Below are positions 8,457-18,008 of a stretch of DNA of 64,000 nt, in pieces. The stretch is from Gemmatimonadaceae bacterium. Its GTDB lineage: Bacteria > Gemmatimonadota > Gemmatimonadetes > Gemmatimonadales > Gemmatimonadaceae. Every line of letters begins with the position of its first letter. Position 1 is the stretch's first letter. The stretch covers positions 372,001 through 436,000 of the forward strand of contig JADLCY010000001.1 of the NCBI GenBank assembly GCA_020846935.1, written 5' to 3'. The translations under genes and the position numbers were made by a program. The notes beneath the pieces were generated by a model, which saw only the letters and a list, made by a program, of their open reading frames with translations, searched no databases and was not told the origin of the DNA.

Positions 8457-10910
8457 CTACACCACCAGACTCAGCAGTCGACCCGGCACGAACACGGTCT
8501 TTCGGATCGGGCCGGTGAGGAATCGGGCGATCCCGGCATCCGCCAGAGCCAGCGCGACCACCTCCTCCTGCGTCACCTGCGCTCCGACGGTGAGCGTCCC
8601 ACGGAGCTTGCCGTTCACCTGCACGGCAAGCTCGATCGAGGCGTCGCGCGCCAGCACGTCGTCGTACGCCGGCCATCCGCCGTCGAACACACTCGTATCG
8701 TGCCCAAGGCGTTCCCAGAGTTCTTCGGCGATGTGCGGCGCAAACGGCGCCACCATCTGGATCACCGGTTCCACCTCGGCGCGGTGTGGCCGTCGCTCTC
8801 CCTTTCGCAACACGTTCATGTACTCCATGAGCGCGGCGATTGCCGTGTTGTACCCGAGCTTTGGAATGTCGGCGCCGACCTTGCGGATCGTCTGGTGCAA
8901 CTTGCGCATCACGGGCTCGTCAGGCGCGCCATCGCCGTGGCACTGCGTGGCCGCCAGCCAGAGGCGATCGAGGAACCGGCTGACGCCGCTGATGCCGGCA
9001 TCGCGGAAATCTCCGCCTTCCTCGTACGGACCAAGGAACATGAGGTACGTGCGAAAAGCGTCCGCGCCCCACCGGTCGATGAACGTGTCCGGCACCACGA
9101 CGTTGCCCTTCGTCTTGGACATCTTGGCCCCGTCCTTGATGATCAGGCCGTGGGCGCGGAAGCGCGTGAAGGGCTCCTCGAAGTCCAGATACCCCATGTC
9201 GTGCAGCACCATGGTGATGAACCGCGAGTAGAGCAGGTGCAGCACGGCGTGTTCGTTCCCGCCGATATACGACGTGACCGGGAGCCAACGGCGCGTGAGT
9301 TCGCGGTCGAAGGCCACGTCATCGCGCGTGGCGCTGGGATAGCGCAGGAAGTACCAGCCACTGTCGAGGAACGTGTCCGACACGTCGGTCTCGCGCCGCC
9401 CCGGTCCGCCACAGCGCGGGCACGGCACGTGATACCACTCGGCGTGCCGCGCCAACGGCGAGATGCCCGAGTCGTCCGGCCGATAGTCCTCGATGTCCGG
9501 CAGCAGCACCGGAAGGTCCGACTCCGGCACCGGCTGCGGCCCGCACGCGTCGCAGTTGATCATCGGGATCGGTGGACCCCAGTAGCGCTGCCGCGAGATG
9601 CACCAGTCATGCAGGCGATAGTTCACGAGCGCCTTTCCCGCGCCGCGCTCCTCGAGCCACGCGATGATCTCGCGCTTGCCGTCGTCGACGGTGCGGCCGT
9701 CGAACGCGCCGCTGTTCACCAGGTGTCCGCCGTCGGTCTCGACCCGCGCTCCGGCGAGCGGCGTCGCGCCGTCTTCTCCCGGACCGGCCACGACCCGAAC
9801 GATCGGCAGCCCGAACGCGGCGGCGAACTCGAAGTCGCGTTCGTCGTGGCCCGGCACCGCCATGATCGCGCCGGTGCCGTATTCCATGAGCACGTAGTCG
9901 GAGATCCAGATCGGGATGGGTGCGCCCGTTGCCGGGTTCGTCGCGACGCTCCCGGTGAAAACGCCGGTCTTCTCCCGATTCACCTTGCGTGTCACGAGAT
10001 CCTGCCGCGCGGCCTTCGCGCGATACGCATCGACATCGGCGCGCTGCGCTGGCGTCGTCAACGCTTCGACCAGCGGGTGCTCCGGCGCAATCACCATGTA
10101 GGTCGCACCGAACACCGTGTCGGGCCGCGTGGTGAAGACCGGGATGGCGTGCGGCGTGCCCTCGACCCTGAACACGAGCTCAGCCCCTTCCGAGCGCCCG
10201 ATCCAGTTGCGCTGCGCGGTCTTGGTGGTCTCCGACCAGTCGATCTTCGCGAGGTTGTCGAGCAGACGCCCGGCGTAGTCGCTGATGCGGAAGAACCACT
10301 GCTCGAGGACGCGCTGCTCCACGGTGGTGCCGCACCGCTCGCACGCCCCGCCCACCACCTGCTCGTTGGCCAGGACGGTCTTGCAGCTCGGGCACCAGTT
10401 CACAGCCGCTTTCTTCTTGTAGGCAAGCCCGTGGCGGTGGAGCTGGAGAAAGACCCACTGCGTCCATTTGTAGTACGACGGGTCCGTGGTATCGACCTCA
10501 TGCCGCCAGTCGATCATGAGCCCCGCGCGCTCCACCTGACGGCGGAAGTTCGCGATGTTGCGCGGGATCAGCCGCATCGGGTGCATCCCGACCTTGAGCG
10601 CGTAGTTCTCGGAATGGATGCCGAACGCATCGTACCCGAACGGCTCGAAGACCTCGTGACCCTGGAGTCGGTGAAAGCGCGCGTACACGTCGTTGCCGGT
10701 GAAGGCAAACAGGTTCCCGACGTGCAGACCTTCCGCCGACGGATACGGGAACATCATGAGGGCGTAGAACGGACGCTTGCCGGACTGGAGGTCCGTGCGG
10801 TCCGTCCCGCGTTCGCGCCATCGTGCCTGCCACTTGGCCTCGACCGTCGCCGGTCGATATCCGTCGTCGATGGACCCGTGGGAGAGGCTCGCAGGCTCCG
10901 GGGTATGCAT
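8457..10910 (-). CDS. leuS: leucyl-tRNA synthetase
   Basis: This 817-residue class I aminoacyl-tRNA synthetase charges tRNA-Leu in the cytoplasm. It has the HIGH-type motif PYPSAEGLHVGN near residue 60, zinc-type cysteine pairs (CPSCKT, CERCG), the CP1 editing domain with the threonine-rich TTRPDTVFG, a second zinc module (CDACG, CPRCGG), the LeuRS segment SDTFLDSGWYF, and the KMSKS equivalent KMSKTKGN. Length is close to the bacterial norm. The ATG at 10910 gives a typical N-terminus ending in a WQARW helix. It is transcribed away from the chemoreceptor-like gene; the divergent 316-base spacer has a hairpin 40 bases upstream of the start. Confidence 0.97.
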   Translation of the reverse strand: MHTPEPASLSHGSIDDGYRPATVEAKWQARWRERGTDRTDLQSGKRPFYALMMFPYPSAEGLHVGNLFAFTGNDVYARFHRLQGHEVFEPFGYDAFGIHSENYALKVGMHPMRLIPRNIANFRRQVERAGLMIDWRHEVDTTDPSYYKWTQWVFLQLHRHGLAYKKKAAVNWCPSCKTVLANEQVVGGACERCGTTVEQRVLEQWFFRISDYAGRLLDNLAKIDWSETTKTAQRNWIGRSEGAELVFRVEGTPHAIPVFTTRPDTVFGATYMVIAPEHPLVEALTTPAQRADVDAYRAKAARQDLVTRKVNREKTGVFTGSVATNPATGAPIPIWISDYVLMEYGTGAIMAVPGHDERDFEFAAAFGLPIVRVVAGPGEDGATPLAGARVETDGGHLVNSGAFDGRTVDDGKREIIAWLEERGAGKALVNYRLHDWCISRQRYWGPPIPMINCDACGPQPVPESDLPVLLPDIEDYRPDDSGISPLARHAEWYHVPCPRCGGPGRRETDVSDTFLDSGWYFLRYPSATRDDVAFDRELTRRWLPVTSYIGGNEHAVLHLLYSRFITMVLHDMGYLDFEEPFTRFRAHGLIIKDGAKMSKTKGNVVVPDTFIDRWGADAFRTYLMFLGPYEEGGDFRDAGISGVSRFLDRLWLAATQCHGDGAPDEPVMRKLHQTIRKVGADIPKLGYNTAIAALMEYMNVLRKGERRPHRAEVEPVIQMVAPFAPHIAEELWERLGHDTSVFDGGWPAYDDVLARDASIELAVQVNGKLRGTLTVGAQVTQEEVVALALADAGIARFLTGPIRKTVFVPGRLLSLVV

Positions 10911-11226
10911 GCGCTGTCTGGGTGGGGTGAAGCTGCGAGTCGCGCCCTGCCGGCCACCGCGCCGGTGGCCGCTCGCTCAGGAGAATCTAGCAACACCGAG
11001 GCATCCGCCGTTGCCGCAAGGGCTTATGCAGACAGGAACGGGGAGGTCGCTGGCAGCAGGGGCCGCCGCACCTCGGGCGGATCGAGCGGGCGACGCCCTG
11101 TTGTGCCACAGGGATCCGCGGGATGATCGAGGCAGGGGTCAACACCGTGCCGGGAGTACGCTCCTCTCCGTCACACGGGACTCCGCGGCCTCGGCGCGAG
11201 CCGATGGCGCGGAGCGCCTTACCCGC
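10911..11226. other. divergent spacer between leuS and chemoreceptor-like gene, with hairpin
   Basis: No gene is supported here. A perfect 9-bp inverted repeat with a 3-base loop (10951 to 10971, CGGCCACCG and its complement) sits in what would be the leuS leader. I see no T-box features, no tRNA-like fold and no convincing -35/-10 pair, although the spacer must hold promoters for both directions. Confidence 0.5.
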
Positions 11227-12618
11227 ATGACCCCTGGGTCGTCCTCCGAGGAGCATTCGTCGCGTCGTTCCGGAGGTACGTTGCCGTCTCAACCACCGCA
11301 GCCGGGGGCTTCTGCCTCCACCGTGACCCTCGCGATTGGCGGGGTCGGCGCCGTTCTGCTGGTCGTCGGTGGCTGGTATGCCAGTCGTCAGCTCATCCAC
11401 GCCGACGCGTGGACGCTCGTCGCGATCGGCGCCACCGCGTTCGGAGCCGCGATGATGGTTGGCGCGGCGGTGCTCAGCGCCGCCACGCCCGCGCGTATTT
11501 CCGACGACGTCGCCGTCCTGCGCGCGGCGCTCGAAGCGGCGGCCGACGGCGATCTCGGCCTCGACGTTCCGGCCGCGGCATCGCACCAGCTTCAGCCCGC
11601 GGCCGCCGCGGCACAGCGCGCGATCTCGGCGCTTCGCGGGACGCTCGGCACGGTGGGGAGCGCGACGCGCGAATCTGCGCTACGTGCCGAGGAACTCGCG
11701 TCCCAGTGCAGCGTTGCGCACGTCGCGGCGCAACGCACCGCCGAGCAGGGTGGGAGCGTGAGTGAACAGGCTGGCGCCGCGATGGAGATGGCGCGCACGC
11801 TGCAGGAGGAGTTGAGCGGCGTCGCCCAGGGAATCGCGCAGGTCGAAGCCGACCTGCGCACGCGTCGCGATCACGCCGCGCGGCTCGAGACCCTTGGGGT
11901 GAGCGCCGCGTCGGGGCTGAGCGACGCGTCGGAGTCCCTCGATGAACTGACGTCACGTTTCGCCACCACCGCGACGGAGTTGACCAGTCTCGGCCGGGCG
12001 GTGGAGGACGTGCAGGAGTTCGTGGCGCTCGTTCGCAAGATGGCGCGCCAATCGAAGCTCCTCTCGCTCAACGCGGCAATGGAGGCCGCCCGCGCTGGTG
12101 AGCAGGGCAGCGGATTCGGCGTCGTAGCGGCGGAGGTTCGCCGCCTGGCCCGGAGTTCGTCCGAGGCCGCGGACCGGACGGAGAAACTCCTGCGCGACCT
12201 GCTGGCCCGCGCAGAGGTGGCTCAGGAGGCCTCGCGCGATACCCTCGCTCTCGCGCGCCGGACGCGCGAGTCGGTGGACCGGACCCGGACCGCAGTGACC
12301 GAGTTGCGCGCGCTGGACAGTCCGGCGTCGAGAGCGGTCAGCGATGTGTCGCCGTCGGCAGCGCTTGGCCCCACCGGTGCGCGCCTGGACCAGTTGGCGG
12401 CGACCCTTGCGACCCTCGCCCAGGCGTCGCGCGACGCCCGGGTGGCCGGCAGCGCCCAGGTGGCGCGCGCGCAGGACCTGATCGCGGCCGCGCATTCGTT
12501 AGGCAGGAGCACGGCGCGCGCCGCGGCGGCCCTGCCCGACGTCAGGATCGATCGAGCCATGCCGCCCGCATCGACGGGCAGCAGCGCCCCTCCATCGGCC
12601 GAACCCGTCCCCGCCTGA
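11227..12618 (+). CDS. methyl-accepting chemotaxis-like signalling protein without a sensor domain
   Basis: The 463-residue product has two TM helices at about residues 32 to 52 and 60 to 80, separated by only a short loop, so there is no periplasmic ligand domain. The rest is Ala/Glu/Arg-rich helical coiled coil containing the conserved MCP hairpin near residues 265 to 305 (LSLNAAMEAARAGEQ, then GFGVVAAEVRRLA). That tip contacts CheA and CheW in known receptors. Here the usual QTN before the hairpin is QSK. The ATG at 11227 is preferred; an open frame continues upstream but over non-coding-looking sequence. No che genes lie nearby. A GTTAGGC word supplies its TTA leucine codon near the end. 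Confidence 0.83.
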   Translation: MTPGSSSEEHSSRRSGGTLPSQPPQPGASASTVTLAIGGVGAVLLVVGGWYASRQLIHADAWTLVAIGATAFGAAMMVGAAVLSAATPARISDDVAVLRAALEAAADGDLGLDVPAAASHQLQPAAAAAQRAISALRGTLGTVGSATRESALRAEELASQCSVAHVAAQRTAEQGGSVSEQAGAAMEMARTLQEELSGVAQGIAQVEADLRTRRDHAARLETLGVSAASGLSDASESLDELTSRFATTATELTSLGRAVEDVQEFVALVRKMARQSKLLSLNAAMEAARAGEQGSGFGVVAAEVRRLARSSSEAADRTEKLLRDLLARAEVAQEASRDTLALARRTRESVDRTRTAVTELRALDSPASRAVSDVSPSAALGPTGARLDQLAATLATLAQASRDARVAGSAQVARAQDLIAAAHSLGRSTARAAAALPDVRIDRAMPPASTGSSAPPSAEPVPA

Positions 12619-12640
12619 CGCGTACCGGGGCGGCGCACGA

Positions 12641-13711
12641 TCAGGGCATCTTGCGCCCGTTGACCGGCCCGCGCGGTCGTTCGCTGTCCTTGTACAGGTA
12701 GACGGCCTTCTCGACGCGAGCGCCCGACGCGTCACAGACGGAGAACGTCCCGCCTTCGTAGGCACAGGAACCGGCGAACGTGCCGTCTTTCGCCACGGCG
12801 TAGAAGCTGAGATCGAAGAACGGTCGGCCCCGGTCGTCGAGCAGGCGCCGTTCGGTCATGGCGATGACCCGCTCCATCGTGTACATGAGCGCCTGCTCCG
12901 GCGTCTTCCCCATGCGCATCTGTTCCACGGCGAGGAAGGCGCCGCACACCTTGATGTTCGCCTCGCCGCGGCCGGTGGACCCGGCGGCACCGACCGTGTT
13001 GTCGCAATACTGGCCGGCGCCAATGATCGGGGAATCGCCCACCCGACCCGGAATCTTCCAGCTCATGCCGCTGGTCGTGGTCACCGACGAGATGTCGCCG
13101 CTGGCGCTGACGGCATTCATGTTGATGGTGCCGGTGTGGAACTTGATCCGCACGTCGTCGTCGTGGTCGAGCCAGAAGTCGCTCGCGTTGAGCCTGGCCT
13201 TCCAGCGCAGCCAGTCCTGCCGGCTCTTCTCGGTGAGCAGGTTCTGGGTCCTGAACCCCATGTCGATCGCGAATCGGCGTGCATCACGACCGACCAGCAT
13301 GATGTGATCGGTGTAGTCCATGATGGCCTTCGCCACCAGCGATGGCGTGGCAATGTCCTCGAGGCAGGCGACGGACCCCGCGCGGCGCGTGGGTCCGTGC
13401 ATGCACGACGCATCGAGCTGCACGACGCCGTCGGCGTTAGGCAGTCCGCCGAGTCCGACCGACTGGTCGTCCGGGTCGAGTTCCTGGATGTTGACGCCGG
13501 CAATGATCGCGTCCAGCGTGTCATCGCCGGCCACGATGCGATCGTAGGCGAGCCTGACGCCGCGAAGCCCGTTGGTCGACGCGATGACCACCGGCCGACC
13601 TGCCGGCGCGGGCGCCGGAATTGGAGTGGACTCTCCCCATGGCGAGGCCACGGCAAAACCAGCGGCGGCGGTGGCGCCGGCGGACAGAAAGTCTCGACGA
13701 TTGATGGACAC
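12641..13711 (-). CDS. Tat-exported N4-(beta-N-acetylglucosaminyl)-L-asparaginase family protein
   Basis: This 356-residue Ntn-hydrolase cleaves the GlcNAc-Asn bond of glycoasparagines, or related aspartyl bonds, after self-cleaving into two chains. The N-terminus SINRRDFLSAG is a twin-arginine leader, so the enzyme is exported folded. The autocleavage/catalytic threonine is Thr195 in HTGTINMN, where the classical enzymes have HDT. TTTSGMSWK and GRVGDSPIIGAG match the substrate pocket of the family. I chose GTG 13711 because a strong AGGAG lies 7 bases before it and the Tat motif then sits at residues 4 to 8. It is divergent from the Pro-rich exported protein across 136 bases. Confidence 0.88.
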   Translation of the reverse strand: MSINRRDFLSAGATAAAGFAVASPWGESTPIPAPAPAGRPVVIASTNGLRGVRLAYDRIVAGDDTLDAIIAGVNIQELDPDDQSVGLGGLPNADGVVQLDASCMHGPTRRAGSVACLEDIATPSLVAKAIMDYTDHIMLVGRDARRFAIDMGFRTQNLLTEKSRQDWLRWKARLNASDFWLDHDDDVRIKFHTGTINMNAVSASGDISSVTTTSGMSWKIPGRVGDSPIIGAGQYCDNTVGAAGSTGRGEANIKVCGAFLAVEQMRMGKTPEQALMYTMERVIAMTERRLLDDRGRPFFDLSFYAVAKDGTFAGSCAYEGGTFSVCDASGARVEKAVYLYKDSERPRGPVNGRKMP

Positions 13712-13847
13712 GATGACTCCTCGGGATCGGGGACGGGACGCGCCTGAACGCTCGCCACCACGCGTTCTCATCGCCAGTCCCGGCCCGCCACCCTTGCTGC
13801 GCAGCTCCACGCTCCCGAGGTTTGGAGTATCTCTCGCGGAGCGGGCC

Positions 13848-14504
13848 ATGTCTTCACTCCATCACCTCGGCGCGGCGTTCGCGGTCGTGCTGCTGCCCGC
13901 CGCGCTCGGTGCGCAGGGCCGAATCGTGGGGCCGCCACCGCCGGCCGGGCCCATCGGCGTGACGCTGCCTTCTCCCCCGCCGCCGCGACATGAGCCACGG
14001 TCACCGCACGTCGATGACCTCCGCCGCGGGTACGCGGTCGGTGGAGGATGGTCGTACCCGGTCGTGGTCGGCACGACGTACCAGGCGGCACCGCAGCCGG
14101 TTCCGTATCCCGTGCCGGTCCCCGTGTACTACCCGGCGCCGGCAGCGCGCGCCGAGCGTCCTGCGCCGCCGCCGATTCCCTACGACCCCACGCGGGCGCG
14201 CAGCGTGATGATCGGACGCGGCGGCGACGGTGGCGCCGGCGTCATGCGCCTTGAACGAACCCCTGGTGACTCGTTGCAGGTGACGTGGCGCGGCCCGGTG
14301 CGCCCGGTGCGGGCGGCTCGGCTCTATCTCGCCGACTCGCTCCATCACTCGGTGGTCGCCCGGCCGGTCTCGGCCGCGCGCCCGCGGGTCACGTTCGCGC
14401 TGCGACGACTCCCTTCCCCGGCCGCCTTCGTCGGCCTCGACGTCACGTACGCCGACGGCTCGCGGCACACCACGCTCGTTCCGCTCGACGCCTCCGATCG
14501 TTAG
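13848..14504 (+). CDS. exported proline-rich protein of unknown function
   Basis: The 218-residue product has a signal peptide (residues 1 to about 22, ending LGAQG), then a Pro/Tyr-rich linker (PYPVPVPVYYPAP) and a C-terminal domain of about 80 residues with beta-strand periodicity (DSLQVTWRGPVRPVRAARLYL, roughly, at residues 145 to 165). I recognise no catalytic motif. The linker may span peptidoglycan or adopt a polyproline helix. It starts 48 bases before the next gene's ATG, and its stop codon TAG is part of a GTTAGGC word. It is likely co-transcribed with the LVIVD protein downstream. Function is not inferred. Confidence 0.65.
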   Translation: MSSLHHLGAAFAVVLLPAALGAQGRIVGPPPPAGPIGVTLPSPPPPRHEPRSPHVDDLRRGYAVGGGWSYPVVVGTTYQAAPQPVPYPVPVPVYYPAPAARAERPAPPPIPYDPTRARSVMIGRGGDGGAGVMRLERTPGDSLQVTWRGPVRPVRAARLYLADSLHHSVVARPVSAARPRVTFALRRLPSPAAFVGLDVTYADGSRHTTLVPLDASDR

Positions 14505-14552
14505 GCAGGACCAGCGCTGCACCGACCTCGCACGCCCTCACCACGAGACTCC

Positions 14553-16550
14553 ATGTTCCCTCGCCGTCTCTCGCTCGTGCTCGCGGTCCCGTTTCTCGTC
14601 CAGGCATCGCCGGTTGCGGCGCAGGGGGTGTCCCGGTTGCGCATCATGCCCGCCGCGCGATCGGTCGCCGTTGGCGACTCGCTCCGACTCGTGGTCGAGG
14701 CGCTCGACCAAACTGGGCGCGTGATACCCGCAACGATCCGCTTCATCGTGCAGGGCGGACGCATGCAGGGTAGCGTGGACTCCCTGGGCTGGGTGCGCGC
14801 CGGTTCCCCGGGGACCATCCCGCTCTCGATCACCGCGACCACGCCAACGGGGCGCCCCTACGCCGAGAAGGTGGAAGTGCGGATCACGCCGGGCGCGACA
14901 ACCAGGATCGTGCTGGCTCCTGCGCGGACCCGGCTGCTCGTCGGGCAGAAGGTGCACGTCGAGGCGACGCCCCTGACGGCCAGCGGAGACGCGCGCACCG
15001 ATGCGCTCACGTGGACCAGCGCCAACCCGCGCGTCGCCACCATGGTCGATGGACTGCTCCATGCGGTTAGTGCGGGCCGAACCATGCTCACCGTGCGCGC
15101 CGGGACGGCCAGCGCGAGCTTGCCCGTCGAAGTGCTCACGGCGACCGGGGTGACCGTGGAACTCACGCCGCGGAACGTGACCGCGAGGCAGGGCGACGTG
15201 GTGCGCTTCTCGCTGATTGCACGTGACGCCCGCGGCGCGACCATCACCGGTCTGACGCCGACGTGGTCGATGTCACCCGGCCAGGGCACCATCGACACCG
15301 ACGGCGCCTTCGTCGGCAACGTGCCCGGCCGCTACCTGGTGACCGCAGGCCTGGGCTCGCGCGACGCGGCCTCCGTGGTGACACTCACGGCGCGCGACGT
15401 GCGGCGCCAGTCCACCGTCGTGGGCCGCCTGCCCCGCACCGCGTTCTACTCCAGCGAAGTCTGGATCCATCCCGATGGCCGGCACGCCTACCTCGGCACG
15501 ACGCTCGGCGGCGACCGCATCTACGCGATCGACATCAGCAACCCCGCGAGCCCGGTCGTGACCGACTCGATCATGGCCAATTCCCGGTCGATGAACGACA
15601 TCATGACCACGGCCGACGGCAAATGGATGGTGTTCACACGCGAGCAGGCCGCGGATCGGAAGAACGGCATCGTCATCGCCTCGACGGCGGATCCGGCACA
15701 CCCCAGGCCCGTCGCCGAGTTCACGGACGGCGTGACCGCCGGCGTGCATTCGGCGTTCGTGTACACGCAGCCAAAGCACGGCACGCACGTGTACCTCACC
15801 AACAGCGGCACCGGATCACTCGACATCATCGACATCAACGATCCGATGCACCCCAGGCGCGTGGGCACGTGGCAGTCCCGGGATACGCGCGCCGGGCGCT
15901 CCCTGCACGACGTCGACGTGAAGGACGGGATCGCCTACGTGAGTTACTGGAGCGACGGACTCGTCATCCTCGACGTCGGGAACGGGATGAAGGGCGGGAG
16001 CCCATCCCGCCCGGTGATGATCAGCAACTACCGCTACAACTCCGAAGCGCTCTACCCCGGCGCCGCGGCCGATTACGGGCCCGGCTTCATCAGCGGGACA
16101 CACACCGCGTGGCGGCACCGCAACTACGTCTTCATCGCCGACGAGGTGTTCCCGCCCTATGCCCCGACCGGCACGTGGGACGTGGCCAACATCCGCGCTT
16201 ACGGCCGACTGCAGGTGATCGACGTGAGCGACATCGAACGACCGAAGGCCGTGGCCTGGTACGAACCTGAATACGGCGGCGTGCACAACGTCTGGGCCGA
16301 AGGTGACACGCTGTACCTGGGTGCATACAACGGCGGCTTCCACGCCTTCGACGTGAGCGGCGAGCTGCGCGGCGACCTCAAGGCTCAGGGGCGCACCATC
16401 GCCGAACTTCGTCCCGCCGACGCCAACGGCGTGGTGCCGAACAAGGCCTTCACGTGGGGCGTGGTGGTGAAGAACGGGCTCGCGTTCGTGAACGACATGG
16501 TGACCGGGCTCTGGGTCGTGAAAATCGAGCCACGCCCGGTGGTGCCGTAG
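14553..16550 (+). CDS. exported Ig-like/LVIVD beta-propeller protein
   Basis: The 665-residue product has a signal peptide ending PVAAQG. The first 290 residues form about three Ig-like (BIG2-type) modules, seen from repeated phrases such as TSANPRVATM, VSAGRTMLTVRAG and DARGATITGLTPTWS. From about residue 300 the protein becomes a propeller of LVIVD repeats (YAIDISNPASPVV, LDIIDINDPMHPRRVG, LVILDVGNG, LQVIDVSDIERPKAV). Such proteins are surface-exposed or periplasmic and probably bind proteins or polysaccharide; no enzyme site is visible. A GVHSAFV and GVHNVWAEG pair hints at conserved His residues at blade edges. It follows the Pro-rich gene by 48 bases and converges on the S41-like gene. 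Confidence 0.8.
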   Translation: MFPRRLSLVLAVPFLVQASPVAAQGVSRLRIMPAARSVAVGDSLRLVVEALDQTGRVIPATIRFIVQGGRMQGSVDSLGWVRAGSPGTIPLSITATTPTGRPYAEKVEVRITPGATTRIVLAPARTRLLVGQKVHVEATPLTASGDARTDALTWTSANPRVATMVDGLLHAVSAGRTMLTVRAGTASASLPVEVLTATGVTVELTPRNVTARQGDVVRFSLIARDARGATITGLTPTWSMSPGQGTIDTDGAFVGNVPGRYLVTAGLGSRDAASVVTLTARDVRRQSTVVGRLPRTAFYSSEVWIHPDGRHAYLGTTLGGDRIYAIDISNPASPVVTDSIMANSRSMNDIMTTADGKWMVFTREQAADRKNGIVIASTADPAHPRPVAEFTDGVTAGVHSAFVYTQPKHGTHVYLTNSGTGSLDIIDINDPMHPRRVGTWQSRDTRAGRSLHDVDVKDGIAYVSYWSDGLVILDVGNGMKGGSPSRPVMISNYRYNSEALYPGAAADYGPGFISGTHTAWRHRNYVFIADEVFPPYAPTGTWDVANIRAYGRLQVIDVSDIERPKAVAWYEPEYGGVHNVWAEGDTLYLGAYNGGFHAFDVSGELRGDLKAQGRTIAELRPADANGVVPNKAFTWGVVVKNGLAFVNDMVTGLWVVKIEPRPVVP

Positions 16551-16595
16551 GCGAGGGGATCGTCGGGCAACGAGTCACGCGCCAGCGGACGCGGA

Positions 16596-18008
16596 TCAGC
16601 GCAGGATCGCCGCGATCGCCTCCAGGCCGGGATCGCGCCCGGCGCGGTACACCTCGATCGTCCATCGTGCCACGATGTCGGGAGCCAGCGACTTCACCGC
16701 GATCGCGTGCTGCACCACGGATGGGTGGCAATCCGGAAAGGGGCGGCACCCGGTCGCGTAGTCGTGTCGCTCGGTCGCACGGCCGATCACGATGCCGGTG
16801 TTTGGCAGCGTCGCCGAACCGCCCTCGGCGAAGAACATCAATCGGTCGCCCACCAGCTCGCCCACGATCGTCACGCGATCCGGAGCTGCCTGCTCGAGGT
16901 AGCCGAGGCCGGAGATCGCCGCAGAAAACGTGTACGGGCTCGTGAGGGCGAAGATGCGCCCGGGCACCAGACTCGGCAGCCGCATCATGAAGGCTCGCGT
17001 CGTGTTGAGGTCTCCGCCGCCGTTGATGCGGAGATCGACGATCGCATGGGTCGGCTTGCGCTGTCGGATCTCAGACTCCACGCGGGCCAGAAACTCGGCA
17101 ATTGGCCGGCCCGGTGCGTTGGCCGTCTGCCGGAGCTCGATGTGGACCGCGTGCAACTCGGGGATTTCACGCCAGCGGAAGGGTTCGCCGATGTCCTGCA
17201 ACGCCCACGGCGCCGCCTCGCGCGCCAGCAGTGAGCGCCAGCCCGGTCCCTCGTTGGGCAGCGCGACGTCGGGGAACATCCATCGCGCCGTTCCGTTGCG
17301 CGGCCGGTTCGCGTCGGGAGCATCAGCGACGAGACGACGGTCGACGAGGCGACCATCGCCGAGCGCAAAGCGGTACGTGGCCGCGCCCGGCTCACGCGCG
17401 ACGCCCAGGGCGTGCAACTGCTGTGGACTCTCGAACGCGTAGGGCACGAACCGGTCTCGCCACCCGTCGGTGCCACCGGTCAACGTGTGCACGATGTGGC
17501 GCACCTCATCCACGCCTCGCTCGTCGATGGCGACGAGGCGTGCGCCCAGAAGGTCGGCGAGCGGTCCCCGGGCGCGGAGTACATGGAAGCCGTCGCCCAG
17601 CGGCGTCAGACGGAGCGCGATCCGGTTGAAGCGCGTGGACCGACTCGCTGCCTGCGCGTTGGAGTGACCGTTGTCGGCCAGTGCGACGAGGCGTGTCAGT
17701 TCCAGCTCGAACCACGCCACTGATACCGTGTCCAGCGCCGCCTCGAGGACGGCCAGTCGACGCTGGACCTGGCCACGCGCGTCGGCCGTGTACGCCTTGT
17801 CGCCTGCGATGATCGCACGAAACGCGGCGAGATCCTCGCGCAGGGCACTCGATGGAAGCCGCGCCCCCTGCGACGCCGCCAGCGCCGGCGCAAGAAACGC
17901 CAGCGCGGCGAGACGGTGGAGCGCACGTATGGTGCGCCGCGAGGGTGAAAGGGCCTGCGGCGCTTGCTCACGACCGCTCACCCGCGCGCGCCGCGCGATG
18001 CCGCTCAC
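16596..18008 (-). CDS. exported S41-family peptidase-like protein
   Basis: About 470 residues with an N-terminal leader (hydrophobic LHRLAALAFLAPALAAS). The S41 (C-terminal processing protease/tricorn) core is recognised by VDLRINGGGD and the nucleophile block LTSPYTFSAAI, where the Ser after TYTF-like residues is the expected catalytic Ser. An upstream ADNGHSNAQ resembles the cap segment of S41 proteins. No separate PDZ is obvious. GTG 18008 overlaps the RidA stop as GTGA, so translation is coupled; GTG 17981 would also leave a full leader. It probably cleaves peptides in the periplasm. The base-specificity residues are not clear, so an inactive homologue cannot be excluded. Confidence 0.78.
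   Translation of the reverse strand: MSGIARRARVSGREQAPQALSPSRRTIRALHRLAALAFLAPALAASQGARLPSSALREDLAAFRAIIAGDKAYTADARGQVQRRLAVLEAALDTVSVAWFELELTRLVALADNGHSNAQAASRSTRFNRIALRLTPLGDGFHVLRARGPLADLLGARLVAIDERGVDEVRHIVHTLTGGTDGWRDRFVPYAFESPQQLHALGVAREPGAATYRFALGDGRLVDRRLVADAPDANRPRNGTARWMFPDVALPNEGPGWRSLLAREAAPWALQDIGEPFRWREIPELHAVHIELRQTANAPGRPIAEFLARVESEIRQRKPTHAIVDLRINGGGDLNTTRAFMMRLPSLVPGRIFALTSPYTFSAAISGLGYLEQAAPDRVTIVGELVGDRLMFFAEGGSATLPNTGIVIGRATERHDYATGCRPFPDCHPSVVQHAIAVKSLAPDIVARWTIEVYRAGRDPGLEAIAAILR

Noticed and set aside
10951-10971. T-box or leucine leader upstream of leuS
   Set aside because: Only a single 9-bp hairpin is present, with no T-box consensus, antiterminator or leader peptide with Leu codons.
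8277-11126. Long open frame of 949 codons antisense to leuS
   Set aside because: It mirrors a certain leuS gene, shows no domain or leader, and has the Arg/His-rich composition expected of antisense high-GC frames.
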